DNA from: Nitzschia sp. pyKryTriq1
Taxonomy: Eukaryota > Bacillariophyta > Bacillariophyceae > Bacillariales > Bacillariaceae
Reading direction: 5' to 3'
Assembly: GCA_956465555.1 (NCBI GenBank)
Contig: OY101116.1
Span: forward strand, 806,001-870,000
Length of the DNA stretch: 64,000 nucleotides
Both the position numbers and the translations under genes were made by a program. Positions 32,902 through 43,500 of the stretch are shown here, piece by piece. Numbering within the stretch: the stretch's first letter is position 1; every line of letters begins with the position of its first letter. The notes under the pieces are model-generated. The model saw nothing but the letters and a program-made list of their open reading frames with translations, was not told the origin of the DNA and ran no database searches.

Positions 32902-35900
32902 CTATCGCCTTGGTCGCAGACGCCTGCTGATAGGAGTTGCTTGTGTACCCGACGACTCGCCTAAATCAAAGTCGTTATTCGTGCTCCCGTCCAAAATATC
33001 GTCTAGGATCTCGCCAGCGTCTTGGCCCTGGCGGACGGCGTCAAGAGATGTAGCGCTGCTTTCGTGTAGATCTTGGTGGGGCCCCGTTTGTTTTTCAGCG
33101 AGATTATTTTGTTTCACTGCATACGCCCTCGTAGTCGTTTTCTGTAGTCTTTCGAAGACATTCTGTTGGGTATACGCGTCTACCCGATTTGTATGGAATT
33201 CAGTCTTGGGGTCGTCGTGTCTTTCTGATCCCCGTTCTGATCCCTCAAGGAGATCGTCGAGCATCTTCTCTGCGATATTCACGTGCTGTTTCACTGCATA
33301 TGCTTGGGTTGTCGTCTTGTTGAGCCGCTCAAATACATCAAGGCCTTTGTATTCTTCTCTTTTACGATTCGTTTCAGACTTGGCCTCGGTGGAATGGGTC
33401 TTCATTTTGGAATCGCTTCCTTCGGTATCGTCAAGAATATCATTGAGAAGGTCATCAGCTTCTTGCGAATCGGCACGATCGCTGCTCAGTAAACTTCTTG
33501 CCGCTTCGTCACTAGCACGGCTTGGCTCATCAGAGGTCTTGTCAGAGTCGCGCTTGTCCTTTTTCTCATGAAACTTCTGTTTCTGTGTTCCTGTCAGATT
33601 CGAAGGTGACAAGAGACGATCAAACACAGAACGACTTCTTCCGTCTTCCTTGTCCTTCTCACTGTCCCTAGACGTGCGGCGGACCGCATCAGATACCGAG
33701 GGAGTACCGGGAACCACAACTTTATCAAGACTGTTCGCAACCTGCTTAAAGATCATCTTGCGTTGACGCTGGCCGTCTGTGGCCGGTTCTGGGCCAGTCC
33801 TCGGTTTCTTCGTCCCTTTTTGCGACTTCTTTCTCTGTTTTTGCACACCAGTGAAGCTCTCGGGATTATTGAGGCGATCGAATACGCTCTGGTTCTCCAG
33901 CTGCGATTCTGCCAGTACGACATCTGGTGATTCCATCAAGGAGGTTGGCATTTCCCCCTTCGCGATTATCTCTAAGTCCTTCATGATATCATCGGCCCAA
34001 TCCGGGACTTCATCACTATCACTTGTATGCACAAATTCAGTTTGTCGCCGAATGGTGACACCTTTCGAGCTCGGGGTCGAAATGTTTGATCGGCGCCGTC
34101 TTTTCGAAGAGTTTTCGTTCGACTGAGACTTAGGATGTAGAGAATCGACGATAATATCCAAAACCTTCTTGGAAAATTGGCGCCCTTCTTCGCCAACCTC
34201 GTCGCCAACAGAGAAGTCATCATGAATGGCTACTTCTTCCCTGATGCGACGCATCGCCATCCGTAGGTCGTTCAACTCTTCCTCGAGACTCTCACATTCG
34301 CTTGTCTTTTCTTCAAGCAGCGCGAGGGCATCGTTCTCTCTATCTCGATGTTGTTGAATGGCCTCCCTGCTGAGCTGCGTCTCATTGAGCTGTCTCTCAA
34401 GGACAGCGATGCGCTCGTTCGCAAGTAGCAGCAACTTAGAATTTGCCTTCTCCGCATGTCGAGCTTTCGCGCTTCGAACAGGACTGGACAGTTCGTCCGC
34501 CGTAGAGCCAGTCTCTGGATCCTCCCTTACCATATCCATCAGTGACAGAATATGTTGCTGTTGGTTTTGTGCAAGCTCGGCTGCCTCTAGTCGCTGTTCG
34601 TCGACGTATGCTCGGAATGCAGAGTCTTTAGCTGCCACCGCAGCTTCGGCTTCTTGTACCTTTTCGTCTAATGCTGACGCAGTTCGAGCAAGCGCAGCGA
34701 TCCTCCTGCGTTCCCGAACAATCATACCAAAAAGAACCTTCGCGGCCATCTTTGTCGATAACAATGGTGACGCATCTGTACAAAAAGAAATGAAAGATCA
34801 GTAAGGCTGCGCTTCATGAAAGTTTCAGACTGGGCAAAATTTACTTACTCCCAACATGCTTCTTGAAGTCCTTCGTGAAGAGAAACGCCTCTTCATCCGT
34901 CGAATCATTCTCTGAACCCTTTTGAGGCTTTCCAAGACGGGCAGCGAGCTGCCGAATTCGATCCTCTTTGTACTTAATCCGCGAGTCCAAAGATTCAATA
35001 GATTCCCTATCATCTTCCGAGGCATTTTGCATGAGTTCTTGCCGTTCGGACGATAAATCGAGATGCTCCTCCCATTCTTGAGCCAGCTTTTCTGCCAGCG
35101 CTTCCCTGCGACCGACATCGGCGACTTTTTGATCAAAGAAGTCGCGAAGACCGTCAAGATTAATTGATTCTTCGTTCTGTTGGTCGGCGGCTGACTGACT
35201 CATTTTAGACTGAGAATTTTTGTTCTGTCGCCGCCCCACCATAACTGGATCCAACCCAGCCCTCGACATGACCCCTCGTTTCACTGTAAGTAGTCGTAGA
35301 CGCTTTTCGGATTCCTTGTACTTGTTTTTCAACTGGAACACTTGCTCGAGTCGGGTCTTTGCCATGAGTTGGGCCTTCTCCGCTTCCATCGTCTTCTTAT
35401 CCTTCAACTGCTTCACCTTATTCAATTCCCTTTGCTGCTGCATTGACTCCTTTTTCAACTTTTGAACCTCCATCGCATGGCTCTTTCGTTCTGATGTGAG
35501 TTGCTTTTGAAGTTCCACTTTTTTGTGTTTCATGTCAGATACTTCATTGGTAAGCTTGGAAATTTGTGATTCGTTCTTCGATGCAACAGTCGTTAGACGA
35601 GTAAGCTCTGACTGTTTTCTTTTCAGCTCAGCCACTTGCTCCTGTTTTTTCTTCAACCGATCCGCAAGCTCGTGTTTTCCACTGTGATCTTTATCGAGCT
35701 TTGAGAGCTCCTCGCTGAGTTTCTCCGTTTCTTGTTCCTTCTCAGCTAGTAACGTCGCCATTTCCCTAAGTTTCTCCTGATAAAACTCTCGCATCGCCTT
35801 TTGAAAACGAAAGTGAAGGTGAGAGTTGTCATAGGCACCGATCCTCTACAGCCACATTAGATTCCTTACCTCATACTTCCTTTGACTGACTTGAAGTTTC

Positions 35901-38110
35901 TCAATCAACTCTTCTTTGGCATTGATCGACGTAGAAAGCTCAAACACTTCTGCTTCGAGGCGCACCGTAAAGTCTTCACCAAGGATGTCTCCGTGCCGAG
36001 GTCCATCTATCTCCGACACTGGGTGGCTGTCTTCATCGTCTTCCTCGCCTATTCGTCCCAAGTATTTGGTAGTCAGGTCCACGACTGCTTTCTCTTCGGC
36101 TTCGACTTCTGCATCGAGGTTGTTGGATTTGGCCATGCTTCCAAACATTTGAGCCCGCAAACGACTGAGTTCGGGTGATTCAGAACGAGTGGTCGAACGT
36201 CTATTGGGAGTGCGAGGTGCCAGATTTGTTATATCCCCGTCATCAGGTGTGCTACCCCCCTCAAAGTCGTGTTGCTGCATACTCGAATAGCTTGAACGTG
36301 TATGAGCACTAATCTGGTTTCGGAGCATTGCAATTTCTTGTTCATATTCTGCCGCGCGAGCTATAAATGCTTTCTGCAATGCTTCCGTGGGGTCTTTCTC
36401 GCCATTCGTCACGGACTCGACTTTCAGACGGTATACTTCATTTTCTGCCTTGATTTGTTGCAACTCTAGTTCCGCTTGAATGTTCAACGGTGTTGGAATA
36501 GCGTTTTCCTTAGCGTATGGCGTGTTTGTACGCAGTTGGAGTGGGGTCGACGGAAATTGGGCTTGGGAAGAAAGTGATTCGCCATCTCCACCTTTGGCCA
36601 GAGATCGAATGACTTCCAGCGGAATGGATAGCGAGTCGAAATGTCCTTCATGGGCCTTCAGCAGATCCGACGCCAAGAGTTGCATCTTGCCTCGCAGCTC
36701 CGAAACCAGTCGAGAGGTCGCGTCAACATTAACGACGGCATGATTCTGAATATTCTTGGCGCGGTTGGCGTAGCGAAGACAGTTGAGTGTTTCTTCCATA
36801 TTAATCGAAGCAGGCGAGACGCAGGCAATCATCAAGGTCTTGTGGTTTCCACCGAGACTTCCCTTTAGAAGTCTTGTCAAGTTTGAGTCACGATACGGGA
36901 CAAAGGTCTTTCCCTGCTTCTTGGGATCCCCCAAAGCCGAAATGACATTTCCCAGCACCAATAGACCTTGATTGATATTAATCCCTTCCTTCAATCGTTG
37001 ACCCGATGCTTGGGTTCGTTTCTGCCGCTCCGAGCCCGCAAGGTCGACAAAGTTGAATTTGGAGCGCTTGGCTTGAACATGTCGTTGCATCGGATCAGCA
37101 CCGCTCTCCCCACCTCTTGGCGGTTTCGATGGCGTACCACTAATCCGATCCATGACGGTCGATTGCTCCACTATCAAAGAGAAAATTGCATGGGATCTGG
37201 AACTCGTCTCGTTCATAGCTGTTGCTCCAGTCACACGTCGATACATCCCACGCGTCAAACATAACAATGCCTCTTCTGCACTTTCGACTTTAATCTCGGT
37301 TGCGCCGACTACTTCGGGTTCTGCCATTCCAACGTCGCGAATCGATAATTTTTTGTTTGTTTGTTGCGTGGTCGTCAAAAGATCCCGAATTTCCTGCCCA
37401 TAGACTTCCAAAAATTGCACTCTCACATCATACTCATACGTCGAAGATGAAGCTTTCCCCTTCAATAATTCTTCGTCCAAGTCATCCGACGACGAATCTT
37501 TGTCCGATCCCCACCCTTCTAGCTGTTCAAATATACTACGGATAGCTCTTGGAATGACGCCCGCGTGTCGTTCATCTTGCACTGCCGTCGTAATACTGGC
37601 CGAAGGTCCCATGATGGTGTGTGTTTTACTGCTCGTAGAGTGCCGGCATTTCACGAGAAGAGAAACAAACATGTGAGAATACTGCGAGTAATTTTTCTGT
37701 GCTCATCGAATTGAGTTGGAAAAAATAAATACGCACCCACTCCCGGTTTGTCCATAGGCTAAAATAGTAGCATTGTATCCTTCCAAACAACTCGCAACCA
37801 AAGGAGAGACCCGATGTTGGTAGACATCCTGCTGCGAAGTGGTCAGGGGGAAGACTTGATCAAATGTAAATTTGGGCCCTGATTCTCCTCCCAACCGAAT
37901 CACATTGGAGACGGACGCCGAACTGCTTTGATGGTTTTGAAGAACATCAATGCATTGCGTATTTCCCGCCTCGTGCGGCAACAAGGGTCGAACTCGGACC
38001 GCCACTTGGACCGAACTTGCGCCGTCATTATTGAAAAGAGGCTCCTCGTTTTCATCGTTGGGTTGTAGTAGTTGTTGTTCGCTGATGACATCATCTACTG
38101 GCGCCGTCAT
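32902..38110 (-). CDS. Kinesin-4-like motor protein with coiled coil and repeated tail motif, 1651 aa
   Basis: Exons are 38110-37737, 37628-35870, 35797-34849 and 34775-32902, with introns of 108, 72 and 73 nt; joins keep frame. The first intron splits the P-loop, which reads GQTGSGKTHTIMG after splicing. The motor domain spans about residues 33-430: VAVRVRPLLP, NETSSRSHAIFSL, VDLAGSERQKRTQASGQRLK, GNVISALGD and YRDSNLTRLLKGSLGGNHKT. These features fit the kinesin-4 (KIF4/KIF21) group, microtubule motors acting in spindle or ciliary work. An acidic insert near GSDKDSSSDDLDEELLKGK enlarges a motor loop. A long coiled coil follows (about 720-1200). The tail has four copies of a VF-D/E-RL motif. 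Family assignment by eye is good to the kinesin level and fair to kinesin-4. Confidence 0.9.
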
Positions 38111-38915
38111 GGTGGTGCTAGTCGTCTTCTAGTAGAGCACTGTTGCTGCTCTTCCAAAATAATGTTCAAGTCGATCAATCAATCAATCGATCAATCAATC
38201 AATCAGTCAATCTAGCAAATCATTCAAAGGCAACAAACAAAAACCACCTCAACCTTTGCACGTCTTGTTTATGGCGACTGAAACGTGGATTGATGATGGA
38301 CAGCAACACTATACTTGTATCGTGAATAGTTGAATAGTCGAATAGTTGAATTGATGATGCTGTTGATGATGATGATCTCAAAGGTACAAGCACAAGCAGT
38401 AAGCAGTAGTCGACGAACCTCGAGACTATTTTTATGCGCCATTTATCCAGATCATTTTGCAGCTAGTCGTCCATATTTTGGCCGTTGGCGGTGTTATACC
38501 TGGTAGTGTTGCGGCGTGGCCGGTCGGGCGGGGGGTGGTGGAACGAACTAACGCCTTCCAAGAGCGCGCTGGCAGGATTTCTGGCCGGCTCGAAATAACT
38601 GACTTCTTCGTAGTCGACCCTTTCACTCTCGCTCATCGTCGATCTCTCGAACTCGAACCTCTTTTGCGTCTGTCCTCTGCCCGAGAAAAAAATAACACAA
38701 TTGATAATGACGCGCGGAAGCAGGCCGATGGACGACGATGGAGTTTTTGTTGGTTGCATCTCCGTTGCGAGTTGCGATCGATTACGATTTGCGATCGGTT
38801 TGGTGGTGGTGTTGTAACAGGTACCTGGTACCACTGGATCTGCAGCCACAACACTCACATCAGACGACGACTCCCTGCTGCAGTCACTTTAGTTCAACAA
38901 CAGACAAGCAAAAGA
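38111..38915. other. Divergent spacer between kinesin and GET4
   Basis: About 800 nt. It carries a (CAAT)n-type repeat at about 38165-38216, a GAT run near 38355, and a GGTACCTGGTACC palindrome near 38820. The GET4 frame is open upstream to 38457, but that stretch is not coding-like. No other gene seen. Confidence 0.5.
38165..38216. repeat. (CAAT)n-type microsatellite
   Basis: Tetranucleotide repeat of CAAT with a few GATC/CAGT interruptions, about 60-100 nt upstream of the kinesin start codon. Confidence 0.8.
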
Positions 38916-40082
38916 ATGAGTGCTGCCGCTGCCCGCCGTCGCAAGCAATTGTTAGCCAGAAAGCAGGCTCAAGAGGAAGCCGCTGCCGAGGCGGACCCAG
39001 TCTCGGCCCAGTTGCAAAAGCTGCTGCACGACGAAGATCTCAAGGAAGAAGCCAACGCATATGAAGCTCTTCAGCTCGCTCAGTCGCAAGTTCGAAAGAA
39101 GGTCAAGGCTGGAGACTTTGCAGCCGCCGTTGAGCTTGCCTACTCGTCGAGTTTGACTATTTTGAAGCGAGGGCGGGTGTCAGTGGCCTCACAATTGTTG
39201 ACGGTTCTAGCCAACGTCCTGCGAGAAACCCACACAGAAGAGACCGATGAACTCATCCAGAAGCTAGTCGAGCTGAATCAGGCACATCAAGAGGCCATGA
39301 ACGGGCAGACAGGCGAGGAAGCGAACCGATTGCAGCGACTACAACGCGACTGGCTTCGTCGCGTGGTGCAGTGGAGCAGCGAGCTCGGCAAGATTCGTTT
39401 TGGGCACTTTGTTTTGCAGGAGCTTCTGGCGCAGCAATCCTGGTTCTTGAGCAAATTGGTTGTTGGAAACACCAAGGACACAGAGGACGAGGACGAGCTC
39501 ATGGAACTCAAGACGGATGCCGTGACGCACATGGCGCTGGCGGAACAGCCTGAACGAATTGTCGAGTGGCTCAAGGAGTTGCCCGTCCCCACCGACGCTG
39601 AAACCACCGCTGGACATACATGCCCCCCATCAGACCGCGACGCTCTGCTGACCAGGGCAGTTCTCTGCATGTGCGCTGTGGAGAATCTTAGGGATGCCAA
39701 CACTCTCGTCCGATCGTTCCTGGAGAAAGTCGAAGAGCGCAAGTCGGACGAACTCACCAAGTCTTACACGTCCAAGGACGATGGAAAGGCTCCTTCTCAT
39801 ATTATTTTCTGCTGCATGCTACTTCGAATTTGTGAGAAGGACCCTCGCACTGGTCCACTCTTTTCGTGGTTGATCCGTTCGTTCAAGAGGGAACTTGATG
39901 GACTCTACAAGGCCCAGATCATCCAAAGTTATACCACCAAGATTGGCAAAATCTACTTCAACATTCAACCCCCACCAAGTATGTTCAACATGTTGGAGAA
40001 TATGATGGGAATGATGGGCCCGGGAGGTGCAGGTGGAATGAATCCAGCCATGATGCAAGCTATGATGGGTGGAATGCAGTAA
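38916..40082 (+). CDS. GET4-like protein (tail-anchored protein targeting), 388 aa
   Basis: The chosen start is ATG at 38916 (AAGAATGAGTGCTGCC); the longer open frame from 38457 has a non-coding, Arg-rich look. GET4 forms a helical-repeat scaffold that with GET5 or BAG6 hands tail-anchored proteins to the GET3 ATPase in the cytosol. The family pattern is visible: ANAYEALQLAQSQVRKKVKA early, paired helices such as LLTVLANVLRETHTEETDEL and FGHFVLQELLAQQSWFLSKL, and the conserved end YTTKIGKIYFNIQPP. The N-terminus has a charged helix (RRRKQLLARKQAQEEAAAEA). The last 35 residues are unusually Met- and Gly-rich (NMMGMMGPGGAGGMNPAMM), making the protein longer than typical GET4. There is no intron. 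Confidence 0.85.
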   Translation: MSAAAARRRKQLLARKQAQEEAAAEADPVSAQLQKLLHDEDLKEEANAYEALQLAQSQVRKKVKAGDFAAAVELAYSSSLTILKRGRVSVASQLLTVLANVLRETHTEETDELIQKLVELNQAHQEAMNGQTGEEANRLQRLQRDWLRRVVQWSSELGKIRFGHFVLQELLAQQSWFLSKLVVGNTKDTEDEDELMELKTDAVTHMALAEQPERIVEWLKELPVPTDAETTAGHTCPPSDRDALLTRAVLCMCAVENLRDANTLVRSFLEKVEERKSDELTKSYTSKDDGKAPSHIIFCCMLLRICEKDPRTGPLFSWLIRSFKRELDGLYKAQIIQSYTTKIGKIYFNIQPPPSMFNMLENMMGMMGPGGAGGMNPAMMQAMMGGMQ

Positions 40083-40827
40083 AGCGATGAAGAGACGACT
40101 GACTCCTCGTTCAGGTGGGACAACGATGACGATAGGGGTGATGCTCCACTTGCTTTGGCTTTGCACCGAAACATAAACTAATACGTTCACGATATGCTTC
40201 AGCTCGAATTGTCGTCTACTAGTATCTCTAGAGTCAACATAGGTAGTCTAGAGGTAGGGATAGTAGATGAAGATATCCTTTCCTCTTGAATGCTGAAGAT
40301 ACACTAGTCTACGAGGATGTTTTATCAAACGGTGTGGTACCTATCGTTGCTTAAAAGCCTAGAATTCGAAGTTGTTGCATGAATATTATGTCAGTTTTTT
40401 TGTGGTCACTCTTGAACTTGGATATCGAAGCTCCGAGACTCGTAGGTGGTCTATGAAGCAGCGGCTCGCTGGGAGGGTGTCTCACACCAAGGGACAACAG
40501 GGAAGAACCTCTAGTGCTCATTTGCACTAGACGCACAATCGACTTTTTCGGCAGAGAATGTGGGACTCTGATCTGTATGTTGTACTCCTATTGCTGAACG
40601 AAGATGATCACATCGCTCGTGCAACGACAGGACCCCGAAGATGCCCTCCGTGTACCGTCTGTTGCTAAAGATAATAGTATTCCCGGCATTCCCATTAGTT
40701 GTAATATGATGATGTTCAGTGTCACATACGCCGAATGGAAACGGAAACGGAAGGGAAATCGTCTTTTGAATATGCCCGGAAAGACAAGTTGTTGTGTATG
40801 GATGAATGAATCTCCCACTTGCCCATG

Positions 40828-41184
40828 TCAAACTCGCTCAAGCTGGTAAACAGTTTTCAGACAGTGTTTCTCGTCAACTTCCAGTCCTTCTTGGAGAATT
40901 TCTTCGCATCTATTTTGAAGTTGGTCAATTCCATGACGATCTCTCATAGACGATTGTTCGGAATGATGACGAGATTCGGAACGGCAGGTAAGCAAATCCA
41001 TGGTAAATTCACCGAATCGGTTGGCCATTCTCCCAAGAGAGCTGGATCGTTGTGCCCATGTCAAGCGGGCACTACGAGTACTATGTTTCTTTTGTTGGAC
41101 GCCAGAATCGCAGTTCTGGCCAGAAGACTTTGAGACGTGGCTTCCTCTTGATGCATCCGACGGGGTGATATTACCGAAGCTCAT
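40828..41184 (-). CDS. Small hypothetical protein, 118 aa (weak)
   Basis: The frame runs from ATG at 41184 to TGA at 40828. It begins MSFGNITPSDASRGSHVSKS and ends with an acidic helical stretch (IDQLQNRCEEILQEGLEVDE). Codon use is even and looks more coding-like than the overlapping plus-strand ORFs, and the position would be antisense to nothing else. It could be one exon of a larger gene. No domain is recognised; treat as possible only. Confidence 0.35.
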   Translation of the reverse strand: MSFGNITPSDASRGSHVSKSSGQNCDSGVQQKKHSTRSARLTWAQRSSSLGRMANRFGEFTMDLLTCRSESRHHSEQSSMRDRHGIDQLQNRCEEILQEGLEVDEKHCLKTVYQLERV

Positions 41185-41914
41185 ACTAACGCCAATAGAT
41201 ATCTATGCCGTGATGAAGCAGTGCCAAGAAGTAATCGAATATACTTTCACGATTCGGAACGAAGGGGCCTTCGATGCGAAATGGTTTATTGATGATTCCT
41301 CTACCGATAGTTGGAGGCAGTTGCTTTGGGGAGTTATTTTGACCGGTGGCATGTGTATTGTCGTTCGTCTCCTCTCGAAACCACGACCATAACCATCATC
41401 ATCATCATCTTACGAACTGATTCTCGGAAGGAGGGCTGTTGCAAGATGCCACTCCTACTGCTTTCGAGTCGTGTTCCCGCCAAATTTGTGCTATGGCGCC
41501 AAAAGAATGAAATCAAAAACAAAGTTCAAAGTTGGTCAGATCGGCCAAGGATCGGCTGGCTTGGCCGGCGGCCAGGCGCGGTGGACGAATAAATATTTTT
41601 TTGGACGCGAGGACGACTCCAGCGACCGAAAGCAACCGTCAGAGGTCAGAGTGCCACAAGAACACTCTACCGGTACCAGAGGAGCTACTATACTATAGAG
41701 TAGAGCAGAGAGATGAACTATCTAATTTTTTCTCATTCGTCAGGCTATCGTAAAGCAGAGCGAAAAAGTGCACTATCTAATTTCGCTAGTCTAGTCTAGA
41801 GACAAATCCCAATGTACCCAAGAGGCTTTGAAGGGATTAATGAACGAAATTTTTAAAACGATAAAATCACTGTGTTCAGCGAAAAAAGTGGTTTCGCGAC
41901 AAAGAGTGGGCAGG

Positions 41915-41979
41915 CACGGCCGCGATACCATCGCGGTGAACACAACATTTTCCGCGGCAGCCCCTTTGCGGTCGTTTTC
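41915..41979 (+). repeat. Inverted repeat, left arm (65 nt)
   Basis: Reverse complement of 42434-42498 with about three mismatches. The outer end holds the palindrome CCGCGATACCATCGCGG. The arms flank about 454 nt with no clear ORF. Confidence 0.8.
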
Positions 41980-42433
41980 ATTGCTCATACTTTGCATCAT
42001 ACTCTTACACACCTATTTAGAGGCTACTATTCCTTTGGAATAGTCAAAACGGTCGTCAGTGGCAACGTATCTCACATTCAGAAACCTCGTGATATACCGT
42101 GGTGAAATGTGATTTTGGACTCGTTTGACCACTGAAAAAGGACGACACACGACGACACAACACCTTCATGTTCCAAAACGAGTACCATAGCATGGAAATT
42201 CAAAAGAGATGCTACAATTCGACAACTAAAAATATAATTGAATGTACTGTACTGGTAGTTTCTAGTTTTATTGCGTTCTACGGTCGATTTAGCTACGGAA
42301 GAGATGAGGGGACGTGTGGCATCATGTTTTTGCCGACAGCAGAAATCATCTGCCAAGGGCCATTATCATTCAAACAAAGTACACCACTGGATCAGGCGTA
42401 TCTATGTTAGTCTATACCTATAATTTCAGCTTC

Positions 42434-42498
42434 GGAAACGACCGCGAAGGGGCTGCCGCGGAAAATGTTGTGTTCACCGCGATGGTATCGCGGCCATG
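42434..42498 (-). repeat. Inverted repeat, right arm (65 nt)
   Basis: Partner of 41915-41979. It includes CCGCGATGGTATCGCGG near its outer end. I could not find a target-site duplication just outside the arms. Confidence 0.8.
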
Positions 42499-42615
42499 GT
42501 CAAAATCCAGTTGTCCTCGGAAATCTGTCGTTTGGTGCTAGAGTCTGATACAGTGCTGCGGGCCCGTCCCCCAAAAAGAACGAGAGTGTAAAAGGACCGT
42601 CTTCCTACCGGTATG

Positions 42616-43500
42616 CTACTGCTTTTCCATTGCCCTGCGAAGCAGCTTAAGGTAGCGCGGTAATGATGCCCGCACCTCTTCCATGCACATTTCCATGTCA
42701 CCTCCCCCCTCGGGATCAAAAACAAGAGTGAGCCCACCTTTGAGCTTGGTCTTGCTCGTCCCAGGTGTAGTGCCGTTTGTGGCCGAAGGTGTCAGTGAGA
42801 TGGACACTGGAGCCGCGCCACCTGCGGGAGCCGATGGAGCAAACGTTGATAGGCTGGAGGCGGTAGGAGCAGCTTCCGACACCAACTGCGCCTGTGGGAT
42901 CAAGTCTGCAGAGGGCATGCCTGGTGGCGGTACTCCCATGGGTAGAGGAGGCATGCCTGCTGGCGGTGGCGGAGGGGGGAGACCACCCGGCGGAAAAGGT
43001 GCGTGCATGCCTAGGCCGGGCATTATTTGTCCTGGCAGAGGAGGCAAGCCCAGTGGTAGCGGTCCGCCCGGCATCATCTGTCCCGGGGGAGGTGGCGGAG
43101 GAGGTGGAGGCGGCAGATCAACTGGCGCCTGTAGCATGCAGTCGTCGTTGAGATCGAAATTGTTGTATCCATGAGCAGCCACCAGAGCAAAGGCTGCTCG
43201 GCACGCGTTGTCGATGGCCAAGTCTCTTGTCTTACCCTTTCCCCACCCCAGATCTGTGCCACCCACTCGTGTCGAAAAGACAAAAGGTTTCTCCGGAGTA
43301 ATGCCCAGTTTCCAGCGCACATATGCTGCATCCAGCATGCGATGAGACTTGGTGTATTTGACGAAAGCCTCCATCGCGGGATACATCCTGTCGGCCCGGT
43401 ATTTCTTCACGAGAAAGGACTCTCCAGTTTCTGTCTTCGCCTTTTTGTTCTCCTCTTCGGCCTGAGCCGCGTTAGCAGATGGACGCTTTTTTCTTCCCAT
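42616..43500 (-). CDS. dsRNA-binding-like, proline-rich protein, 294 aa
   Basis: A single exon from ATG at 43500 to TAA at 42618-42616. The N-terminus is basic (MGRKKRPSANAAQAEEENKK). Residues about 40-115 resemble a double-stranded-RNA-binding fold, with YPAMEAFVKYTKSHRMLDAA, then FVFSTRVGGTDLGWGKGKTR and DLAIDNACRAAFALVAAHG, which recalls the strand-strand-basic-helix end of a dsRBD. A long poly-Pro/Gly/Met region follows (PPPPPPPPPPGQMMPGG). The C-terminus returns to an ordered motif, LKGGLTLVFDPEGGG then MEEVRASLPRY. The combination suggests a nuclear RNA-processing protein, but this is inference and the dsRBD call is by pattern only. Confidence 0.75.
   Translation of the reverse strand: MGRKKRPSANAAQAEEENKKAKTETGESFLVKKYRADRMYPAMEAFVKYTKSHRMLDAAYVRWKLGITPEKPFVFSTRVGGTDLGWGKGKTRDLAIDNACRAAFALVAAHGYNNFDLNDDCMLQAPVDLPPPPPPPPPPGQMMPGGPLPLGLPPLPGQIMPGLGMHAPFPPGGLPPPPPPAGMPPLPMGVPPPGMPSADLIPQAQLVSEAAPTASSLSTFAPSAPAGGAAPVSISLTPSATNGTTPGTSKTKLKGGLTLVFDPEGGGDMEMCMEEVRASLPRYLKLLRRAMEKQ

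Larger units (their letters stand above)
40083..42615. other. Long intergenic region with an inverted-repeat structure
   Basis: About 2.5 kb between GET4 and the stop of the dsRBD-like gene. It holds one weak ORF (40828-41184, minus), a CAT run near 41394-41409, and a pair of 65-nt inverted arms (41915-41979 and 42434-42498). Nothing else is supportable. Confidence 0.45.

Noticed and set aside
38457-38915. Longer GET4 reading frame
   Set aside because: The extension is Arg-rich with no conserved features and includes the GGTACC-type intergenic words. The family start fits ATG at 38916.
41000-41392. A 130-codon plus-strand ORF
   Set aside because: It overlaps the more coding-like minus-strand frame 40828-41184 and has no recognisable domain; kept out for lack of support.
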